NCBI GenBank assembly: GCA_002299885.1
Contig: DBOB01000028.1
Span: forward strand, 11,516 to 75,515
From: Sediminibacterium sp. UBA657
GTDB lineage: Bacteria; Bacteroidota; Bacteroidia; Chitinophagales; Chitinophagaceae
Direction of reading: 5' to 3'
Length of the DNA: 64,000 nt
Of the stretch, positions 59,828 through 64,000 are shown one piece after another. Position 1 is the stretch's first letter. Each line of letters starts with the position of its first letter. The notes under the pieces were generated by a model that saw only the letters and a program-made list of their open reading frames with translations, was not told the DNA's origin and ran no database searches. The position numbers and the translations under genes were made by a program.

Positions 59828-59890
59828 TAAATAATTAATGACCTTCTTGCGTTTTTTATATTCTATAAAAACCTAGCAAGATTTGACGTT

Positions 59891-60364
59891 TCAGTTCAAT
59901 GAATTCAATGTAGTTTGAATTGCTTCGAAATTAGGCAAGTCGCCTGGCGTAGGACAAATTTCTGCGTATTGTACCACTCCATTAGCATCTAATACAAATG
60001 CTGCACGCTTGCTTACACCTTGCATTTCAAATGCAGGGAATGTTTCATATAATACATCAAAAGCTGTCGCTGCTGCTTTATTAAAATCGCTTAATAAAGG
60101 GAAGTTTAATTTTTGTTCTTCTTTGAACTTGCCTAATGCAAATAAAGAATCAACAGAGATACCATATACTTGTGCATTGGTAGAATTGTATGCAGCAATA
60201 TTGTCTCTTACATTACAAAGTTCAGTTGTACAAACACCTGTAAAAGCAAGTGGAAAAAATAAAAGTACTACATTCTTCCCTTTAGCATCTGCTAAATGAA
60301 CGAGATTTTTATCTGTATCAAATAATGAGAAATCAGGGGCATTTTGTCCGATTGAGATTGGCAT
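59891..60364 (-). CDS. Peroxiredoxin (AhpC/TSA family)
   Basis: A 157-residue thiol peroxidase reducing hydroperoxides. The peroxidatic site is FPLAFTGVCTTELC, with C45 following the conserved threonine and another Cys at 50. The PxxxTxxC signature is present as PLAFTGVC. There is no obvious C-terminal resolving cysteine of the typical 2-Cys class, so it may be 1-Cys or atypical 2-Cys. Single gene, with an exact -7 box (60393-60400) upstream. Confidence 0.93.
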   Translation of the reverse strand: MPISIGQNAPDFSLFDTDKNLVHLADAKGKNVVLLFFPLAFTGVCTTELCNVRDNIAAYNSTNAQVYGISVDSLFALGKFKEEQKLNFPLLSDFNKAAATAFDVLYETFPAFEMQGVSKRAAFVLDANGVVQYAEICPTPGDLPNFEAIQTTLNSLN

Positions 60365-60392
60365 AATTGTATAATTTATTAGTTTAAGAAAT

Positions 60393-60400
60393 CAAAAATA
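60393..60400 (-). promoter_or_regulatory. -7 box for the peroxiredoxin gene
   Basis: TATTTTTG on the minus strand, exact TAnnTTTG, with a predicted leader of about 25 nt. Confidence 0.52.
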
Positions 60401-60437
60401 AAAGTGTTTGATGAGACCTCCATTTATTTACATAAAA

Positions 60438-60782
60438 TTAATGTGCAATAAGGGTTAATTTTTCCCTTTTCGATAACGCTTCCACCGAGTCCATTAATAC
60501 TTTCATTTCCACTGGATGCTTATCCAGATAATCCATTGTAGTATAAAATTGTACCCGATCTACTTTATTTATATTAAATACCTGTTGGTAATATTGAGCC
60601 TTCTTAAGGGATGGTTGTATGGTTGTATCAGTCTGAATTTGTCTTGTAAGGTATTCATCTACTTGCATTAACTGCCATACAGTTTGTTGCATGGTTTTGA
60701 TTGGCAGAAGCTTTCCAGTCTTAGTTTCTTTGGAAGCACATGCTGCAAGAAATAGTATGCCTATCATGATTGTTTTTCTCAT
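60438..60782 (-). CDS. DUF4296-type lipoprotein
   Basis: A 114-residue protein with a lipoprotein signal peptide: MRKTIMIGILFLAAC, lipobox LAAC with the lipidated C15. The mature part is mainly helical, with QMMQVDEYL-like helices and YYQQVFNINKVDRVQFYTTM, features of the DUF4296 family found in Bacteroidota, whose function is unknown. Its ATG overlaps the stop codon of the DUF4835 gene (ATGA), so the two are translationally coupled. Likely anchored in the periplasmic leaflet of one of the membranes. Confidence 0.82.
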   Translation of the reverse strand: MRKTIMIGILFLAACASKETKTGKLLPIKTMQQTVWQLMQVDEYLTRQIQTDTTIQPSLKKAQYYQQVFNINKVDRVQFYTTMDYLDKHPVEMKVLMDSVEALSKREKLTLIAH

Positions 60783-61702
60783 TCAAAATATGCTTTATAC
60801 TTATTGATATTGGTAATGTCTATCGCAGACAAAGTGGTCATCAATTGCTTTTTAGTGGCCCTATCGGCATCCGAAAATAAACCAATCAATTCTGTCACCC
60901 TGCCTTGCATAAAGATAGAGATAGCCATAGAATTCACATTGTCGTCATTTAATTCTTGTAAACTCATAAGTGCATTGAGGATGGCCACTTTAGCTTGCTC
61001 TGGCTTTTCTGCCAATTGATCTATCCCTTTTCTATAATAGTTAAACGTAATTTCATGTAATTTTTCAAATCCAGATTTAGTTAGGTTATCAATTAAAACA
61101 AATCGGTTACGTTGTCCGTCATAAGATTTCCATCCATTGATACCAGATCCATCTGGGGCATTGTATACAATATTTAATGCTTTACTAAAATAAGGCGCAC
61201 CTCCATTTTTAGAGAATGAATCATAATCTAAGCCAAGAATAATATACACATAGTAAGCAAGTGTGGCTGTTAGATTCGCTTCTAATGCATCTGTTCTGGC
61301 TACATTGTTTTCGTTGAATTCAATAGGCTGACCCAATTGATATTTAAACGTAAAATTAGCATCCTGCATGTTCAACAATGGTGTGGTATAATTGGCGCGA
61401 TACACTGGTCTATTTGCAACAATACTTAACTTAGCATTGAAGACGCCAGGAGAGACTAATGATTCAATGGTAATATAAAAACTACAATCAATTTTCTCCT
61501 CTTGCGTAAAAATATCTGAAGTCCATTTACGCTGGTTGATAAAATCTTTTAACTGTGTTTGAAGTTGCGTAAAAAATTTAGGATCCACTAGATTATCCAC
61601 TTTATTGGTTTGCAGGCTTACAACAGCAGCAAGCTCCTGCCCTTTCAATTGCTGAAAAGTAAAAAAGCACAATAATAAAATCGATATTTTCCTAAAAAAC
61701 AT
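60779..61702 (-). CDS. DUF4835-family exported protein
   Basis: A 307-residue exported protein with a signal peptide (MFFRKISILLLCFFTFQQLKGQ). The mature sequence has LQTQLKDFINQRKWTSDIFT and ILGLDYDSFSKNGGAPYFSKA, as I recall for DUF4835 proteins, which occur near bamD and rpoZ in many Bacteroidota. The function is unknown; an outer-membrane or secretion role is suggested only by location. Its 3' end overlaps the DUF4296 gene by 4 bp. A terminator separates it from rpoZ, so it has its own promoter. Confidence 0.85.
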   Translation of the reverse strand: MFFRKISILLLCFFTFQQLKGQELAAVVSLQTNKVDNLVDPKFFTQLQTQLKDFINQRKWTSDIFTQEEKIDCSFYITIESLVSPGVFNAKLSIVANRPVYRANYTTPLLNMQDANFTFKYQLGQPIEFNENNVARTDALEANLTATLAYYVYIILGLDYDSFSKNGGAPYFSKALNIVYNAPDGSGINGWKSYDGQRNRFVLIDNLTKSGFEKLHEITFNYYRKGIDQLAEKPEQAKVAILNALMSLQELNDDNVNSMAISIFMQGRVTELIGLFSDADRATKKQLMTTLSAIDITNINKYKAYFE

Positions 61703-61730
61703 ACCTGGTTGTTTTATACCCTAAAATACA

Positions 61731-61758
61731 AAAACGTCCCGAATCTTCGGGACGTTTT
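61731..61758 (-). terminator. Terminator after rpoZ
   Basis: Thirteen-base-pair perfect stem (61731-61743 with 61746-61758, core ACGTCCCGAA), T run on the minus strand. Confidence 0.9.
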
Positions 61759-61778
61759 ATATAAATACCTTAAGAAGT

Positions 61779-62123
61779 CTAACGGAATAAATCCGCTTCC
61801 TCGTTTTTACGATGATAAATCTTGTCATCAATGAATTCAGCAGTTGCCAAAATAGCTGGATTTGGCATACGCTCATAAGCTTTAGAGATTTCGATTTGCT
61901 CTTTATTCTCATGAATTTCTTCCAAGCTATCTGTATGACTTGCAAACTCCTCTAATTTAGAATGTAATTCTTCTCTAATAGAGATATTGATTTGATTCGC
62001 TCTTTTTGCAATGATAGAAATTGATTCATACAAATTTCCAGTCTTTGATTTCAAAGCTTTCAAACTCTTTGTTTCTACAACAGCAGGTGTGTTAGCACCC
62101 ATATGTCTTCTTAATTTACTCAT
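61779..62123 (-). CDS. rpoZ: DNA-directed RNA polymerase omega subunit
   Basis: A 114-residue RpoZ/Rpb6-type protein of RNA polymerase. The conserved core is KTGNLYESISIIAKRANQIN (about 31-50), and the C-terminal part NPAILATAEFIDDKIYHRK is the usual Bacteroidota form. Its ATG overlaps the bamD stop codon (ATGA), so translation is coupled. Last gene of bamD-rpoZ. Confidence 0.93.
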   Translation of the reverse strand: MSKLRRHMGANTPAVVETKSLKALKSKTGNLYESISIIAKRANQINISIREELHSKLEEFASHTDSLEEIHENKEQIEISKAYERMPNPAILATAEFIDDKIYHRKNEEADLFR

Positions 62124-62914
62124 TTTATACTATTTAAATATTGATCAGTTTGTGTCTTTATTTTTTTGGCTTCAGTCAATAATGGACTATCGCTATATCT
62201 ATCTACAAAATCATTGTATTCTGCAATCACTTTTTCAAAACGCTCTTTTTGTTTATCAATGAAGCTATTTTCTGCAAACTTAAAATAGGATTTCAATGTT
62301 AATAATTTATACTTATCAGCTTGTTTTGAGTCTGGAAAATAATCTGATAATAAACCATAGGAAATCGCAGATGCTCTGTACAAAGCAAGATCATAGTACA
62401 ATGTAGCAGTTTTATAATCTTTTAATTCTAGCTTTTCTCTACATGCATCAATTACTTCAGACGCTTCCTTCACTCTTGTACTAGTTGGATGTGCATCAAT
62501 AAAAGCTTGCATTAATTGCATTGCTCTATTGGTAGTGGTTTGATCTAATTCAGCTTTTGGAGAACGCTTATAATAAGTATATGCCCTCATGAATTCTACT
62601 TCTTCTACTTTTGGAGAATTAGGGAAATACTCAACAAAAGTTTTGTATATATTTTCTGCATTCTCATAATCCTTATCAAAATAATAAGAATTAGCATACA
62701 TCAAATATAATTCCTCGTAACGTGGTGTTCCTTTTACGAACTGAATTACTGATTCAAAGAGCTGTTGTGCATTAATGTATTTCTTTTCAGCAAAATATTT
62801 TTCTGCCATTTTAACTTTATAGTCTGTATCCTTGTTCTTCAACACTTTTTGGAACTTTGAAGTACAAGCACTCAAACTAAAAACCAAGCAAACTAATAAG
62901 ATGATTCTATTCAT
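62120..62914 (-). CDS. bamD: Outer membrane protein assembly factor BamD
   Basis: A 264-residue lipoprotein of the Bam complex. The signal peptide MNRIILLVCLVFSLSAC gives a lipobox LSAC with C17. Tetratricopeptide repeats follow, visible in KMAEKYFAEKKYINAQQLFE, LYLMYANSYYFDKDYENAEN and EVEFMRAYTYYKRSP. I start at ATG 62914; an upstream in-frame TTG adds four residues but lies in the -7 box. Paired with rpoZ by a 4-bp overlap. Confidence 0.92.
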   Translation of the reverse strand: MNRIILLVCLVFSLSACTSKFQKVLKNKDTDYKVKMAEKYFAEKKYINAQQLFESVIQFVKGTPRYEELYLMYANSYYFDKDYENAENIYKTFVEYFPNSPKVEEVEFMRAYTYYKRSPKAELDQTTTNRAMQLMQAFIDAHPTSTRVKEASEVIDACREKLELKDYKTATLYYDLALYRASAISYGLLSDYFPDSKQADKYKLLTLKSYFKFAENSFIDKQKERFEKVIAEYNDFVDRYSDSPLLTEAKKIKTQTDQYLNSIK

Positions 62915-62923
62915 ACAGGGTGG

Positions 62924-62931
62924 CAAAATTA
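62924..62931 (-). promoter_or_regulatory. -7 box for bamD-rpoZ
   Basis: TAATTTTG on the minus strand, exact TAnnTTTG, followed by nine bases and the ATG at 62914. The leader would be only a few bases. Confidence 0.58.
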
Positions 62932-63025
62932 ACTAATAATCCCCAATTTAGGACGAAAAAGATTGCGAATAAAGGCTTTGACGTTAAGAAATAGCTAAAA
63001 CCCTCCTGATAGTCAATAAATTACC

Positions 63026-63045
63026 AAAAAGCCCCTGCGGGGCTT
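63026..63045 (-). terminator. Second terminator-like hairpin after rpsA
   Basis: AAGCCCC (63029-63035) pairs with GGGGCTT (63039-63045), three-base loop, with a T5 run on the minus strand. It lies about 70 bp beyond the first rpsA terminator. Confidence 0.75.
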
Positions 63046-63069
63046 CAAATCATTAGCGTGTTTTTTTGA

Positions 63070-63092
63070 GCCTTTACATTTCTATAAAAGGC
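63070..63092 (-). other. Hairpin between the two rpsA terminators
   Basis: GCCTTT (63070-63075) and AAAGGC (63087-63092) form a 6-bp stem around an 11-base loop. Together with the flanking terminators it leaves room for a short RNA of about 80 nt on the minus strand, but no promoter is evident. Confidence 0.3.
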
Positions 63093-63104
63093 GATAAAAA
63101 AACA

Positions 63105-63130
63105 AAAAGCCCCGCAATTGCGGGGCTTTT
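63105..63130. terminator. Terminator after rpsA
   Basis: Perfect 13-bp arms (63105-63117 with 63118-63130, core GCCCCGCAA), with T-rich flank on the plus strand and A/T run on the minus strand. Lies 22 bp after the rpsA stop codon. Confidence 0.9.
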
Positions 63131-63152
63131 ATATAGCTTATTCAAGGAGGAA

Positions 63153-64000
63153 CTATCCTTCTTTGTTTTCGTCTAATTTAGCTTTGATTTCTGCTAAAGC
63201 ACCTAAATCACCTAATGTAGATTTCTCTACTTTAGCTTGAACTGCTTTAACTGCTTTCTTAGTGTTTTCACTTTCAGCTTTTGCTTCTTTCTTAGCTACT
63301 TCTTTTTCTTCCTGGATGTTTTGCTCCCAAATTCTTGCATGAGAAACTACAATACGCTTTTCATTACGATCAAATTCGATCACCATGAATTGTGCTGTTT
63401 CTTCTGCTTGTACTTGCTTGCCATCTTCTTTAGCTAAGTGACGGTTAGGTGCGAAACCTTCTAAACCATAAGGCATTTGAACAATAGCACCTTTATCATC
63501 CTTGCGAACGATGGTACCATCATGAATAGATCCGATTGCAAAAGTTACTTCTAACGCATTCCAAGGATCTTCTTCTAATTGCTTATGTCCTAATTGAAGT
63601 TTTCTATTTTCTTTGTCGATATTCAAGATTTTGATATCGATTGACTCACCAACTTTCACATACTCAGAAGGGTGATTGAAACGCTTCAACCAGCTTAAAT
63701 CACTGATGTGAATCATACCACCAATGCCAGACTCTAATTCAACAAACACACCGTAAGGAGTGATGTTTTTAACTAGACCTTTGTGCATGCTGTTTTCAGG
63801 GAATTTATTGTCGATAGCGTTCCAAGGATCTTGAGACATTTGTTTAATACTCAAGCTCATCTTGCGAGCGTCTTTATCTAATGTAACTACTTTCGCTTCG
63901 TGCTCATCTCCTAATTTGAAGAATTCTTTAGCGTTGATAGGTGTGTTCGCCCAAGTGATTTCAGAAACGTGTACAAGACCTTCAACACCTGGTTGAATTT
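63153..64000 (-). CDS. rpsA: 30S ribosomal protein S1, 3' part (runs off the right edge)
   Basis: The C-terminal part of S1, which binds mRNA and helps start translation. The frame is open to the window edge: the bases before the internal ATG at 63860 translate in frame as GVEGLVHVSEITWANTP, an S1 domain, so the start lies outside. Further S1 domains are seen in GLVKNITPYGVFVELESGIG (about 63760) and GTIVRKDDKGAIVQMPYGLE (about 63510). The tail is rich in Lys, Glu and Ala. Only about 282 residues are seen, so domain number cannot be given. Confidence 0.96.
   Translation of the reverse strand, partial: IQPGVEGLVHVSEITWANTPINAKEFFKLGDEHEAKVVTLDKDARKMSLSIKQMSQDPWNAIDNKFPENSMHKGLVKNITPYGVFVELESGIGGMIHISDLSWLKRFNHPSEYVKVGESIDIKILNIDKENRKLQLGHKQLEEDPWNALEVTFAIGSIHDGTIVRKDDKGAIVQMPYGLEGFAPNRHLAKEDGKQVQAEETAQFMVIEFDRNEKRIVVSHARIWEQNIQEEKEVAKKEAKAESENTKKAVKAVQAKVEKSTLGDLGALAEIKAKLDENKEG

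Overview
The window is an ordinary chromosomal stretch of a low-GC member of the Bacteroidota, most likely a Chitinophagaceae-type bacterium. This rests on several things seen in the sequence: -7 boxes of the Bacteroidota form TAnnTTTG in front of many genes, no Shine-Dalgarno-like ribosome sites, two TonB-dependent receptor type proteins, lineage-typical families (DUF4296, DUF4835, DUF6728, a short RpoZ paired with BamD, a Tgt without zinc ligands) and a citrate synthase of mitochondrial type. I see no phage, insertion sequence, integron, CRISPR array or rRNA operon. The genus is an inference.

Layout from left to right. 1-9.9 kb: gdhA-ccmD-ccmC on the minus strand, queA behind a structured leader and followed by degenerate tandem palindromes, a FecA-like receptor, an Ldh-family dehydrogenase, ssb, mnmA and an RsmB-type methyltransferase. 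9.9-19.6 kb: sucAB, rpsT, guaA, an XRE-S24 (LexA-like) regulator with paired operators, surE, a small membrane protein, lpxB and a DUF6728 protein. 19.6-22.3 kb: a divergent methionine block (metX against an OsmC protein and metZ). 22.5-29.5 kb: a small carbohydrate block (NupG-type transporter, Gfo/Idh/MocA oxidoreductase, NUDIX-type regulator, GH3 and GH30 enzymes). 29.5-33.1 kb: a 5-oxoprolinase operon pxpB-pxpC-pxpA with an NRAMP-fold transporter. 33.1-41.1 kb: a second receptor, tRNA-Ala(GGC), citrate synthase, lptG/F and tgt, a glycosyltransferase and rsmG. 41.2-48.4 kb: an M1 peptidase, then pepP-pssA-purS-rsmI and recG. 48.4-56.7 kb: trpS-dNK-glcD-type oxidase-OMP, a LOG protein, and a symporter-methyltransferase-glucosaminidase-hpt operon. 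56.7-64 kb: grpE-dnaJ, an RlmI-like methyltransferase, a peroxiredoxin, DUF4835-DUF4296, bamD-rpoZ, and the 3' part of rpsA running off the right edge.

Most of the window is housekeeping: TCA cycle (gltA, sucAB), tRNA and rRNA modification (queA, tgt, mnmA, rsmB-like, rsmG, rsmI, RlmI-like), envelope biogenesis (lpxB, lptG/F, pssA, bamD) and translation (rpsT, rpsA, trpS). No obviously new multi-gene system stands out.

The most noteworthy signals are: (1) at least six genes whose TAnnTTTG box lies exactly 4 bp before the ATG, which predicts leaderless mRNAs; (2) a Tgt in which all four zinc ligands are replaced; (3) an NRAMP-fold transporter in the 5-oxoproline operon that lacks the metal-binding motifs; (4) two phased operators at the S24 regulator gene; (5) a queA leader with two hairpins showing the same hexaloop; (6) a symmetric divergent promoter between metX and the OsmC-metZ operon.
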